This document shows, one piece after another, positions 17,908 through 27,058 of a stretch of 64,000 nucleotides of DNA (within the stretch, counting starts at the first letter, position 1; each line of letters starts with the position of its first letter). A program made the position numbers and the translations under genes. The notes under the pieces are model-generated. The model made no database searches, was not told the DNA's origin, and saw only the letters and a list, made by a program, of their open reading frames with translations. Source of the DNA: Pedobacter sp. MC2016-24 (GTDB lineage: Bacteria > Bacteroidota > Bacteroidia > Sphingobacteriales > Sphingobacteriaceae); NCBI RefSeq assembly GCF_015223055.1, contig NZ_JADFBX010000009.1:186001-250000 (forward strand), in the 5' to 3' direction.

Positions 17908-19269
17908 ATGGAAAAATTAAAATATAAATTGTGGATCTGCTTATTTATAGCTTTAACGACATCTTCGTGCAGGAAATATGTAGAAGTGGATCAATATGAC
18001 CAACGTACCTTAAAGTATACTGACGACTATCAGTTTGTAATAAATAACAGGAGTAACTTTGAGTCAACCTATATTCTTCCGCAGGTAACCAGTGATGACA
18101 TTGCTACTTTGGATGTAAGCCAACAGGCATCATGGAACTCGGAATATAAGGCTGCTTACATATGGTCAAGCAACTACTATGGTGATGCACAAACTGATAT
18201 TGGATGGACTAACCTTTACAAACAAATTTACGTTTGCAACGAAGTTACTACCGGAGTGATGTCAAGCCTCAACGGAACTGAGGTACAAAAAAAGCGAATC
18301 TATGGAGAAGCTTTGGTGCACCGCGCCTTTGCCTATTTGGCACTTGTGAACCAATACGGTGAAATTTATAATCCCTCAAATGCGAATAGTCAGGTTGGAG
18401 TTCCTCTCCTCCTTAAGCCTAATCTTTTTCAGAAGTTGGACAGAGCAAGTGTAAAAGAGATATACGACCAGATCATCAAAGACACTGAAGAGGCCATTCC
18501 GTCACTTCCGAATCTAGGTAGCCATAACGGACATCCTGGGAAAGTTTCTGCTTATGCTTTATTGTCGAGGTGCTATCTGTTTATGCGCAATTTCAAATTA
18601 TCAGGAGAATATGCAGATAAAGCACTTGAATTGAAAAATTCACTGAATAATCTTGAAACCTTCATAGGCAATACGTCAAGTTTTCCAAGAAAACTTGACG
18701 ACCCGGAAATCATTTTGTCAAAGACTGCTGCAGGTCAGTTTCAGACGCAGTTAAATCCGAAGCTGATTGATTTATTTGATAGGACAAGCAAAAATGGAGA
18801 TTTGAGGTACGAATTGTTCACTGCGACTTCAGTTAATGGAATACCAGGAAGTGCCTATATCAGGCCTAGATTTACATTTGAAGGTGTATATACGGGATTA
18901 GGTGTTCCGGAGCTTATGCTCAACAGAGCAGAAGTGTATGCACGTGAAGGCAACCTGGCCAAAACCTTGGAACTATTAAATAAACTGCGGGAGAATCGTT
19001 TCAGATCTGGTTATCCAACGCTGTCCATCACAAATCCTGCTGATCTTCTTCCTGCTGTGATCAATGAACGCAGGAGGGAATTTATGGGCACTGGTTTTCG
19101 CTGGTTTGACCAGAGAAGACTCAGTCTTGATGCAGATTTTGCTAAACCTGTCATCAGAACATTTGATGGCGTCGATTATACATTGGCACCCGGTAGCAAC
19201 CTTTATATTTATCCGGTCGCACAAGCTGTGCTAGAACTTAATCCAGAAATAAAACAAAGCCCAAGATAA
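17908..19269 (+). CDS. SusD/RagB-family nutrient-binding lipoprotein (locus 1)
   Basis: A 453-residue surface lipoprotein, somewhat short for the family (usually 480-600). The lipobox puts the acylated cysteine at residue 21 (TTSSCRKYVEV). The SusD-like helical repeats include KRIYGEALVHRAFAYLALVNQYGEIY and the C-terminal signature PELMLNRAEVYAREGN, followed by NERRREFMGTGFRWFDQRRL. It forms the lid over the SusC channel and helps capture the ligand. It lies 26 bases after susC and overlaps the next gene's start by one base (TAATG at 19267-19271), so the transcript continues into the TlpA-like gene. Confidence 0.93.
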   Translation: MEKLKYKLWICLFIALTTSSCRKYVEVDQYDQRTLKYTDDYQFVINNRSNFESTYILPQVTSDDIATLDVSQQASWNSEYKAAYIWSSNYYGDAQTDIGWTNLYKQIYVCNEVTTGVMSSLNGTEVQKKRIYGEALVHRAFAYLALVNQYGEIYNPSNANSQVGVPLLLKPNLFQKLDRASVKEIYDQIIKDTEEAIPSLPNLGSHNGHPGKVSAYALLSRCYLFMRNFKLSGEYADKALELKNSLNNLETFIGNTSSFPRKLDDPEIILSKTAAGQFQTQLNPKLIDLFDRTSKNGDLRYELFTATSVNGIPGSAYIRPRFTFEGVYTGLGVPELMLNRAEVYAREGNLAKTLELLNKLRENRFRSGYPTLSITNPADLLPAVINERRREFMGTGFRWFDQRRLSLDADFAKPVIRTFDGVDYTLAPGSNLYIYPVAQAVLELNPEIKQSPR

Positions 19270-21260
19270 TGAGAAAAAGAATTTTTATAGCCTTATTTAC
19301 CCTGTTGTCTATATCCAGTTATGCACAGCAGCAGGTAACTTCAAAGCTAAGTCTTCAGCCGACATTGCCTGTAGCAGGAAAAGAACTGGACATTAGTTAT
19401 GATGCATCAGGAAGTGATTTGGAATTTAGTGATGAGGTAAAAGCCGCATTGGTCCTGTTCCAGAATTTTGATTGGATAGCGCAAAGCCTGCCATTATCGA
19501 AGCGTAATGGCAAATGGACAGCTAAATATCTGCTCCCTCAAAATGTCACCTTTATAGCGGTTAAATTCTATCGGGGAGATATTGAAAGGCCAGATGTAGT
19601 TGACAATAATGAAGGGAAGGGATTTTATACAGCTGTTTTATCTTCAAAAGGAAAGCTTGTGGCTGGTAGCTATCTTGCCGAAGCAATTCTATTAACACCT
19701 CCGGTTCCCGGAGGTTTGCTTGATGGTTTCTCAGCACCAAAAGAGAATATTTCCAACACAGAGGCATTGCTGGAAAAAGAAGGGCAGATAAAAGGATCCG
19801 GGATTGAAAAATACATGTCGGCTTATTTGATGTTAAAGAAGAAAATAATGTCTGAGACTGCATTCAGAAAGTACGCTGATGGCATACTTAAGGATCAGCT
19901 GAAAAGTATAAATATCAGTGAGCAGCTACTTGGAGATATTCAAAGATATTACAGTTTCGATCTAAAAGATAAGGCTATGGCCCAAAAAGTGGCCAACCGC
20001 ATAAAGGAGTTATACCCAAATGGAAGCGCAGCGAGGTTTCTTGCTTTTGAAGAAGTCATGGCTTTAAAAGACCTCAAAAAACATCAGGACGCAGCCTTGC
20101 AGTTTCTAAAAGATTTTCCACTGACCGTGTGGCGCAAAAATCCGGATTCCAGGGCATTCGCTTATTACACAATATACAGGGGGATTGCAGAGTATTATTT
20201 TGATAACCACGAATATGATAAATATTTGTCTTTGTTTGATATCATAGATTTTAAGACAGCAAATGAGCTTTATCGATGGAATATACTGAGAGGATTTCTG
20301 TCGAATAAGGTTGATAAGAAAATTTTATTTGACATGAGCAGTAAGCTTATACCTTACCTTTTAGCGCATCAAAAGGATAATTCCTACATGGATGATTTTC
20401 AAGATTCTTTAAAGGCTCAGCAAAATGCCGATCAACAGATGGACGACAGGTTGTATACGCACATTGCCCTGGCAAAAGAGACAGGCAGTTATGCTGAAGG
20501 TAGAAATTACCTTAAGAAGTTAACTTCAGATGGCTTATACAGTAATGCTGAAATCAACGAAATTCATCTTTTTATCCTTGAGAAGCTTGTTGATGAAAAA
20601 GGTATTTTAACTCTTCTGGAGATGAGTGTTAAAAATAGTGCGGTCACTCCATCAATGTTTGATAAACTCAAATCAATATACTTGAAGAATCATAACGGTA
20701 ATGAGGTAGGCTATCAGAACTATCTGAATTCACTAAAGTCGAAATCAAAAAATGATGCTATGGCCAATCATGTTAGAGAAAATATGGTTGACCACCCATT
20801 GATTCCATTTACACTTGAAGATGCAAATGGAAATATTGTTAATTCAGCAGATTGGAAGGATAAGATTGTAGTGATTGATTTTTGGGCTACTTGGTGCAGA
20901 CCTTGCATCATGGCTTTCCCTGGTATGCAATTGTTAGTCGATAAATATGCTAAAGATCAGCAGGTTGTTATATACCTGGTAGGTACAATGCAGACTGGAG
21001 ACTATAAAGCTAAATCAGTTAATTATGTGAAAAGCAATGGTTTTCGTTTTAATATGCTCCACGATGCAGTGGACAAGAATGGAGAGCAGGAAAAAGTATT
21101 TAAGAGCTTAGTCCCACTCTTTAATTCTTCGGCTATTCCGCGTAAAATTATTCTGAAGAATGGGAGGGTTCGTTACAGTTCGGAAGGCTATTCAGGGAGT
21201 CCCAGTCAGCTTATGGACGAGTTGTCCATGGCTATTGAAATGTTGAGATCAGAGAAATAA
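19269..21260 (+). CDS. Large TlpA-like thioredoxin-fold protein with long N-terminal region (locus 1)
   Basis: A 663-residue exported protein (signal peptide to about residue 20, SYAQQ). The first 500 residues have an Ig-like beta region (LSLQPTLPVAGKELDISYDA) and then a long, mostly helical, repeat-like stretch that I do not recognise as a named domain. The last 150 residues form a TlpA/redoxin domain with the active-site motif FWATWCRPC (Cys543 and Cys546). Periplasmic TlpA proteins reduce disulfides in client proteins. Its place between susD and an S41 peptidase suggests processing of imported, disulfide-bonded peptides, but this is inference. It starts in a TAATG overlap with susD. Confidence 0.8.
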   Translation: MRKRIFIALFTLLSISSYAQQQVTSKLSLQPTLPVAGKELDISYDASGSDLEFSDEVKAALVLFQNFDWIAQSLPLSKRNGKWTAKYLLPQNVTFIAVKFYRGDIERPDVVDNNEGKGFYTAVLSSKGKLVAGSYLAEAILLTPPVPGGLLDGFSAPKENISNTEALLEKEGQIKGSGIEKYMSAYLMLKKKIMSETAFRKYADGILKDQLKSINISEQLLGDIQRYYSFDLKDKAMAQKVANRIKELYPNGSAARFLAFEEVMALKDLKKHQDAALQFLKDFPLTVWRKNPDSRAFAYYTIYRGIAEYYFDNHEYDKYLSLFDIIDFKTANELYRWNILRGFLSNKVDKKILFDMSSKLIPYLLAHQKDNSYMDDFQDSLKAQQNADQQMDDRLYTHIALAKETGSYAEGRNYLKKLTSDGLYSNAEINEIHLFILEKLVDEKGILTLLEMSVKNSAVTPSMFDKLKSIYLKNHNGNEVGYQNYLNSLKSKSKNDAMANHVRENMVDHPLIPFTLEDANGNIVNSADWKDKIVVIDFWATWCRPCIMAFPGMQLLVDKYAKDQQVVIYLVGTMQTGDYKAKSVNYVKSNGFRFNMLHDAVDKNGEQEKVFKSLVPLFNSSAIPRKIILKNGRVRYSSEGYSGSPSQLMDELSMAIEMLRSEK

Positions 21261-21265
21261 AAAAA

Positions 21266-22879
21266 ATGAGATATATAGATAAGATAGCGCTAACGATTTT
21301 AGGATCTTTACTCACACTTACAGTGCGGGCCCAGATGAATCCTAAAGCAAAGTTACAGGATGCATTGAAAATGATTCAGGATAACTATGTTGATCCAGTG
21401 AATGATGAAAGATTAGTAGATGTAGCTATAAAAAGCATGTTGAGTAATTTGGATCCGCACTCCAGCTATATTAGCCGGGAGGAGGCTGAGTCGTTGAATC
21501 AGGCGATGTCCGGTAGTTTCGCTGGGATTGGAGTTCAGTTTTTAATGGTTAATGACAGTACCTTTGTAACAGGAATAAACCCGGATGGACCAGCTGCCAG
21601 AGCTGGACTTAGGCAAGGAGATCGAATCCTTCGAATCGACAATCTGTCTATAATTGGAAAAGGATTGAAGAACCAGAATATCATGGTCATGCTTAGAGGA
21701 GAGAAAGGTAAGGCAGTTGAGCTGCAGGTGATGAGGGATGGTAGGGATGTACCTGTAAAAATAAAGGTGGTTCGGGAACAGATTGCAGACCTATCTATTC
21801 GTACCAGTTATATGGTTGGTAAAGAGATTGGCTATATCTCTCTATCAATTTTTAGTGAATCTACCAGAAGGGAGATGGATGCTGCATTGAAAAAACTAAA
21901 AGCGCTTGGGATGAAAAAGCTGATACTTGATTTGCAGGGGAATGGTGGCGGTTACGTACAGGCAGCTATTGGGGTCGCTGACGAATTTTTGCCAAAAGAA
22001 AGCCTGGTTTTTTATTCAGTAGGTCATGACGGAGCTAAGGATAATTATGCTACAGGTGGCTTTGGCCAATTTATGACCGGAGATTTGGTTGTGCTCATCG
22101 ATGAGTCTACCGCCTCTTCCAGTGAAATTGTAACTGGAGCTTTGCAGGATTGGGACAGGGCAGTAGTGATTGGACGCAGGAGTTTTGGTAAAGGTGTAAT
22201 GCAAAAGCCGTTGTCAATGGCCGACGGCTCTGTCTTACAGTTAACAGGTGCACGCTATTATACGCCTTCTGGAAGATCTATACAGAAGCCTTATGCGAAA
22301 GGAAAGGAAGATTATGCTGAAGATTTTAACCGCAGAATGGCTTCTGGCGAACTTAAAGAAGAAGGTCACTTTAGTTTTCCAGACTCCTTAAAATTCAATA
22401 CGCTGACTTATAAGAAAACAGTTTACGGCGGTGGAGGGATAATGCCGGACCGCTTTGTTCCGATAGACAATAATCTATACAGCATTTGGATGAACAATGT
22501 AATGGGAAGCGGATTGGTTACTAAGGCTAGTTTCGACTTTGTGCAGTCCAACAGGTCATCATTGTTGCGCAAATATCCTGATTTTACAACATTTAATAGT
22601 TTCTTTAAAGCAGATGATAAGGTTTTGGAGAAAATAATACAAGAAGCGGCGCTGAGTTTTAAAGACATGCCTCAAACTTCAGATAAAGCGGCTAAAAAAA
22701 GCCTTTCAGTGGAGTTTAAGGCAGAGACTGCTCAGCTACTATACCCGGGAAAAGATCACCAATTTCTGGTACGTAATGAGGCAAACGAAAGCTTTTTGTC
22801 TGCAGTTCAGATTTTGAAGGATCAGTTCCTTTATAACCGGTTATTAAAAGGTATTGCAAAATCCCAAACTAAGGAATAA
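21266..22879 (+). CDS. S41-family C-terminal processing peptidase (locus 1)
   Basis: A 537-residue periplasmic serine protease. A signal peptide comes first (VRAQM). The N-terminal DNYVDPVNDERLVDVAIKSM region is usual for CtpA proteins, and a PDZ domain covers about residues 85-175 (GIGVQFLMVNDSTFVTGINP). The catalytic domain follows. The nucleophile is Ser284 in DESTASSSEIVTGAL, and the general base is Lys309 in RRSFGKGVMQ, 25 residues later as in Tsp/Prc. S41 peptidases cut unstructured C-termini, and here the likely clients are imported or misfolded peptides. It lies 5 bases after the TlpA-like gene and forms part of the locus 1 operon. Confidence 0.92.
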   Translation: MRYIDKIALTILGSLLTLTVRAQMNPKAKLQDALKMIQDNYVDPVNDERLVDVAIKSMLSNLDPHSSYISREEAESLNQAMSGSFAGIGVQFLMVNDSTFVTGINPDGPAARAGLRQGDRILRIDNLSIIGKGLKNQNIMVMLRGEKGKAVELQVMRDGRDVPVKIKVVREQIADLSIRTSYMVGKEIGYISLSIFSESTRREMDAALKKLKALGMKKLILDLQGNGGGYVQAAIGVADEFLPKESLVFYSVGHDGAKDNYATGGFGQFMTGDLVVLIDESTASSSEIVTGALQDWDRAVVIGRRSFGKGVMQKPLSMADGSVLQLTGARYYTPSGRSIQKPYAKGKEDYAEDFNRRMASGELKEEGHFSFPDSLKFNTLTYKKTVYGGGGIMPDRFVPIDNNLYSIWMNNVMGSGLVTKASFDFVQSNRSSLLRKYPDFTTFNSFFKADDKVLEKIIQEAALSFKDMPQTSDKAAKKSLSVEFKAETAQLLYPGKDHQFLVRNEANESFLSAVQILKDQFLYNRLLKGIAKSQTKE

Positions 22880-22932
22880 ACTGATTTTTATACTTACGAC
22901 TCAAACCATTAATATTAACAAATAGATAAAAA

Positions 22933-24081
22933 ATGAAAAAAATAAATAAAACAAAACTAGCTGTTTTTGCCTCCATTATTCCATTTTGTGTTTCTGCACA
23001 AACAGGGTATTCTATCAAAGGACAGATAGGTAAGCTGAATAAACCTGCTAAAGCATTTCTCTTAGTTCATAATGAGGGTAATCAGCAATTGGACTCTACT
23101 TACATTCTAAATGGAAAGTTCGAGTTCAAAGGCTCGGTATCCTCTCCTATGGATGCAACCATACGTGTGAAACATGATGGGATTCCTGATGAGCCCGGAA
23201 AGAAAACTGGATTTGATGTAAAGCCGCTTTTACTAGCAAATGAAAACATCTCGGTTATTGCGAAAGATTCCGTTTCGCATGCGGTAATTGAAGGTTCAGC
23301 AGTAAATGCTGAAAATGAAAAAGTAAATGCTTATTTGCACCCAATATATAATAAATTTGAACTACTCAATAAAGAGTTTCAACAGCAACCTGAGGCAAAG
23401 AAACAGGATCAGGCTTATATACAAACTCTTGAAAACCGTGCTAAGGCGGTTGAAAAGGAAATTTTTGATGCTAAAATGTCTTATATTCTGAAAAACCCTA
23501 ATCAGCACATGGCTCTAATGGCACTAAATTCATTGTTAGGGCCTGAATTCGATGCGATTGCTATGGAGAAAGTTTTTGTTGCTCTAAGCGAAAATTTGAG
23601 AAACTCATACTTGGGTAAGCAGGTTGAGGGAAAAATACAGTCTGTTAAAAAAACGCAAGAAGGTGTTCAGGCAACTGATTTTTCACAGCCTGATATATAT
23701 GGTAATCTGATAAAGCTATCAGACTATAAGGGGAAATATGTATTGATCGATTTCTGGGCTTCATGGTGCGCACCCTGCAGAAGGGAGAATCCAAATCTTG
23801 TTAAGGCTTATGCGAAATATAAACAAGAAGGTTTTGAAATACTCGGTGTGTCTTTGGACAAAGCCAGTGATAAAGCTAAGTGGCTGAAGGCTATAGAGGA
23901 TGATAAACTGACCTGGAAGCAAGTTGGAGACCTGAAAGGCTGGGATAATGAAGCTGGATTGCTCTATGACGTCAAGGCTATTCCGATGAACTTCTTGATT
24001 GATCCTACAGGCAAAATTATTGGGAAATACCTTAGGGGTGAGGTGCTAGATAAAAAGCTTGAAGAAATCTACAAGAAATAA
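22933..24081 (+). CDS. TlpA-like thiol:disulfide protein with DUF4369-type N-terminus (locus 1)
   Basis: A 382-residue exported protein. A signal peptide ends at SAQTG. An N-terminal beta-rich DUF4369-like domain covers about 25-130 (YSIKGQIGKLNKPAKAFLLV, ILNGKFEFKG), a helical linker follows, and a C-terminal redoxin domain has FWASWCAPCRREN (Cys279, Cys282) and the cis-proline loop AIPMNFLIDPTGKI. This two-part design is common in Bacteroidota genes next to SusC/SusD. It is the last gene of locus 1 and is followed 13 bases later by a perfect hairpin (24095-24128). It is a shorter relative of the 663-residue protein at 19269. Two redoxins in one locus suggest separate redox clients. Confidence 0.9.
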   Translation: MKKINKTKLAVFASIIPFCVSAQTGYSIKGQIGKLNKPAKAFLLVHNEGNQQLDSTYILNGKFEFKGSVSSPMDATIRVKHDGIPDEPGKKTGFDVKPLLLANENISVIAKDSVSHAVIEGSAVNAENEKVNAYLHPIYNKFELLNKEFQQQPEAKKQDQAYIQTLENRAKAVEKEIFDAKMSYILKNPNQHMALMALNSLLGPEFDAIAMEKVFVALSENLRNSYLGKQVEGKIQSVKKTQEGVQATDFSQPDIYGNLIKLSDYKGKYVLIDFWASWCAPCRRENPNLVKAYAKYKQEGFEILGVSLDKASDKAKWLKAIEDDKLTWKQVGDLKGWDNEAGLLYDVKAIPMNFLIDPTGKIIGKYLRGEVLDKKLEEIYKK

Positions 24082-24094
24082 GTCCTAATATTTA

Positions 24095-24128
24095 AGTATA
24101 AAAATAGCCGAAAGGCTATTTTTATACT
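24095..24128 (+). terminator. Rho-independent terminator after locus 1
   Basis: A perfect 15-bp stem (AGTATAAAAATAGCC / GGCTATTTTTATACT) with a GAAA tetraloop at 24110-24113. The 3' arm is rich in T. It lies 13 bases after the stop of the last locus 1 gene. The A-rich left arm could make it work in both directions. Confidence 0.85.
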
Positions 24129-25085
24129 GTAGTTTCTTGATCAAATGTGAATTTTTGGTGTATTAATGTATAATCATTTTACAAACAAATTCTTAGCTAT
24201 TTTTGAAGTTGAAATATATACAAAACTTGTTAACCTTAGCAAGATTTTGGAAATCCCGAAGTGATAAAAGAGCATTACATTTTAGTCATTTTAAGAATGG
24301 ATTAAAAACAGGTGTTTAAGTCCGACAAGAGCCTTTCTTAGTCATAAAATCTTGAGTTCCAATTTACATTTCTACGGTTTAAAAATTATTCCGCTTTCTC
24401 TGTTTGTATCTTTTCTATATGCTTGACAACAGGATTGCTAGCTTTGACCTAAAGTCCAGTGTGTGTTACAATTAAAGTAGGCTCATACTTTGCTTATGTT
24501 GCTGCGGGAACGATGATTCTCGGGAAATGTTGTTTATATACAAAAGTTCGGATTTACCAAACTTGATTTTCTCTGATAGATTTTTAGAGAGCTTTGTTGA
24601 ACCCTTTTCTATTTCTTTTTGTAGTTTTCTGAATCTTTTCCAATACTCCCCGTTAGACTGACTGATAAGTTTTTTGACCAAACCTAATTTAATACTCGTT
24701 TTTGCTCTCCTAGCGAAAGATTTTTAAATTCCTTTGAAATTATTTTTTTTATTTTTAGTTAAAATTACACTATTTTTAAGTTGAATTTATGATGATATTA
24801 TTTGGGTGTTTAACATATATAGACCGAATTGTTTGATGTACTAAGCCTTAAGTTTTATAATTGTTTCATCAAAAATTTAGATTTTAGTATATTAAATGAC
24901 TCTTCACTTATTGAAGGCTTGCAAATCATAAAAGTCGATTATGGATATTGATGAATTTTAAACTCGATCTGAGCTTAATATGTATTTCTCTAATTCTTAT
25001 ATTCATGTTTTTTTACTAATATTGCTAATAGCTTTAGGTAAAATGAATATTCATTTCTTAAATTGCTTTTGCGTGGGATTATTGT
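24129..25085. other. 957-bp A/T-rich gap without a supported gene
   Basis: No recognisable gene was found. One short minus-strand frame (24472-24681, 69 codons, very Lys/Ser-rich, containing WKRFRKLQKEIEKG) is open, but it has no recognised relatives and no clear ribosome-binding site, so I do not call it a gene. The region should hold the promoter of the ECF sigma gene at 25086. I see no repeat, tRNA or mobile element. Confidence 0.4.
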
Positions 25086-25682
25086 ATGGAACTTTTCAAT
25101 AAACTTAGTGATTCTGAGATCTTGTCTCATTTAAAGTTAGGGAATCATGATGTTTTTCATATGGTTTATGAGTTTTATCATAAAAAAGTTTATGCAGTTG
25201 CCCTTAAAATATTAAAGCAACCTCTTGATGCAGAGGAGGTTATGCAGGAGGTTCTATTGAAGTTGTGGCTTTCTGCACCTAAACTCAGGGAAGAATCAAA
25301 TCTGGAAGCTTACCTAAAAACCTTAGCAAAAAATGCTTGCTATAATCTTTTAAGGAGACAGCTACTGGAGGCAAAGGTATCAGCTTTAAATAAATTTGAT
25401 TTTAATGAGTCACATAATAATACCGAAGAGCATATCTTACTAATGGATGCCCGTAGAGTTTTACAGGATGCGATTAATCAACTGCCGCCACAACAAAAGA
25501 AAATTTATGAACTTTGTCACCAGCAGGGCTTAAAATATGATGAGGTAGCGAGTCAGCTAAATATTTCTCACAATACGGTTCAGACTTATATGAAGCTCGC
25601 GTTACGCACAGTTCGCAATTATGTGAGAAGCCATACTCATTTATATGTCCTGATCATACTGTTTGGTTTGTTAGAAAAATAA
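25086..25682 (+). CDS. ECF sigma factor, FecI-like (locus 2)
   Basis: A 198-residue ECF sigma factor. Region 2 (YEFYHKKVYAVALKILK, EEVMQEVLLKLWL) is followed by region 4 (LPPQQKKIYELCHQQGLKYD, then a helix-turn-helix HNTVQTYMKLALRTVRNY). It ends in a hydrophobic tail (LYVLIILFGLLEK) that may hold it at the membrane near FecR. It heads locus 2, with the FecR gene 83 bases downstream, and presumably controls locus 2 on a signal from the SusC at 27059. Confidence 0.93.
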   Translation: MELFNKLSDSEILSHLKLGNHDVFHMVYEFYHKKVYAVALKILKQPLDAEEVMQEVLLKLWLSAPKLREESNLEAYLKTLAKNACYNLLRRQLLEAKVSALNKFDFNESHNNTEEHILLMDARRVLQDAINQLPPQQKKIYELCHQQGLKYDEVASQLNISHNTVQTYMKLALRTVRNYVRSHTHLYVLIILFGLLEK

Positions 25683-25765
25683 TTCTTTTGCCAGCCCCCC
25701 CTTTTCTCCTGATGGGTGTTTATATATTAAAAGGTCATTATAAATCCATATGAATACCAAAAATC

Positions 25766-26914
25766 ATGGAATCAAAGAAGTTAATCTACTTATTCAATAA
25801 ATTCACCAGTGGAAAAGCTACATTGAAGGAGATTATTGAGTTGGATAGCGCATTAAATGAAGATAAAAATGAGTTGTCAGCAAAAAAAATAATTGAAGAC
25901 GAATGGGATGGCATCAGAACTGATGAATTTGCTCATATAATTATAAACGATTCAAAGAAAATTTATAATGGAATAATTAGCCAGCCTCAACATAAAATTA
26001 TTAGAAGAAAATTATGGCTACAAGTTGCTGCGGCTTCTTTAATTTTGCTGGTTTGCGGCTATGCGATTTTGCATTTTCAAGGAAGGAATGATTTAGTAAA
26101 AACCGGTCCATCTGCCAATATCTTACCTGGGAAAAATGGCGCTACGCTGAAACTTTCCAGTGGTAAAATCATCAACTTAACTCAATCTGCTGGTCCAGAG
26201 ATAGTCAAAGATTCTGGAGTAAGTATTTCAAGAAAAGACGACGGACAGCTAGTCTATCAAATGGAACAAGCCGATGAATATAAGCAGATTAATGTGCTGT
26301 CAACAGCAAATGGTCAGGTTTTTAAATTGGTACTACCAGATGGATCTATGGTTTGGTTGAACGCAGCCTCTAGCCTTACTTATAATACTACCCTACTAGA
26401 GGGGGGATTGAGAAATGTGAAACTAGTTGGCGAGGGGTATTTTGAAATAGCAAAAGATAAGAAACATCCTTTTGTTGTCGAAAGCAAGGGGCAAAAAGTA
26501 ACTGTGCTTGGAACTCATTTTAATATACGCAGTTATCAGGAGGATATGTCAATTAGAACAACATTGTTGGAGGGCGCTGTTAATGTTTCCAGTACTTCTG
26601 GAAATTGTATGCTAAAACCAGGGCAACAATCAATATTCCGTGAAGGAAAGATCATTGTTTCAACTGTAAATCCGGAGCAGAGTATTGCCTGGAAAAATGG
26701 CTTTTTTGAATACGAAAACGATGATTTAAATACTATTGTGGGTGATCTGAAACGATGGTATAATATTGAAGCAGACATGGATAATATTCCTGCAATTAAA
26801 TTCTCAGGCATCATCCCAAGAACAAAAAAATTATCCGAAGTTTTTAAAATCTTTAAAATAACAAGTGATATCAATATGCAAATCAGGGAAGGGAGGTTAG
26901 AAGTGACTAAATAA
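25766..26914 (+). CDS. FecR-family anti-sigma factor (locus 2)
   Basis: A 382-residue protein with a membrane helix at about residues 84-104. A periplasmic FecR domain follows (LPDGSMVWLNAASSLTYNT, LVGEGYFEIAKDKKHPFVVE, VLGTHFNIRSY), then a DUF4974-type C-terminal domain (FFEYENDDLNTIVGDLKRWY). The N-terminal 80 residues would bind the sigma factor. The gene is followed by a 144-base gap that contains the hairpin at 26963-26986, before susC. It is closely related in architecture to the locus 3 FecR. Confidence 0.93.
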   Translation: MESKKLIYLFNKFTSGKATLKEIIELDSALNEDKNELSAKKIIEDEWDGIRTDEFAHIIINDSKKIYNGIISQPQHKIIRRKLWLQVAAASLILLVCGYAILHFQGRNDLVKTGPSANILPGKNGATLKLSSGKIINLTQSAGPEIVKDSGVSISRKDDGQLVYQMEQADEYKQINVLSTANGQVFKLVLPDGSMVWLNAASSLTYNTTLLEGGLRNVKLVGEGYFEIAKDKKHPFVVESKGQKVTVLGTHFNIRSYQEDMSIRTTLLEGAVNVSSTSGNCMLKPGQQSIFREGKIIVSTVNPEQSIAWKNGFFEYENDDLNTIVGDLKRWYNIEADMDNIPAIKFSGIIPRTKKLSEVFKIFKITSDINMQIREGRLEVTK

Positions 26915-26962
26915 TTACGCAATAGAAATCAAAAACGAATGTAGTCGGTCTTTCTTAAAATA

Positions 26963-26986
26963 ACCGGAGCGCTCGAACGCCCCGGT
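26963..26986 (+). promoter_or_regulatory. fecR-susC intergenic hairpin (locus 2 copy)
   Basis: ACCGGAGCG at 26963-26971 pairs with CGCCCCGGT at 26978-26986 around a CTCGAA loop. There is one A-C mismatch (A26968/C26981) three pairs below the loop. The stem ends 72 bases before the susC start and begins 48 bases after the fecR stop. No U-tract follows, so it is not a typical terminator. Similar hairpins lie in the same place in loci 3 and 4. Confidence 0.7.
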
Positions 26987-27058
26987 AAGAATTAGGCCAT
27001 AATCATTTGTGCCCGTTAAAGCAATACCAAACCAATCAATAACCTAAACTATAAATGT

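Noticed and set aside
24472..24681. 69-codon minus-strand open frame in the 24.1-25.1 kb gap
   Set aside because: Lysine- and serine-rich, no recognised relatives, no ribosome-binding site and no operon context; likely chance in A/T-rich DNA.
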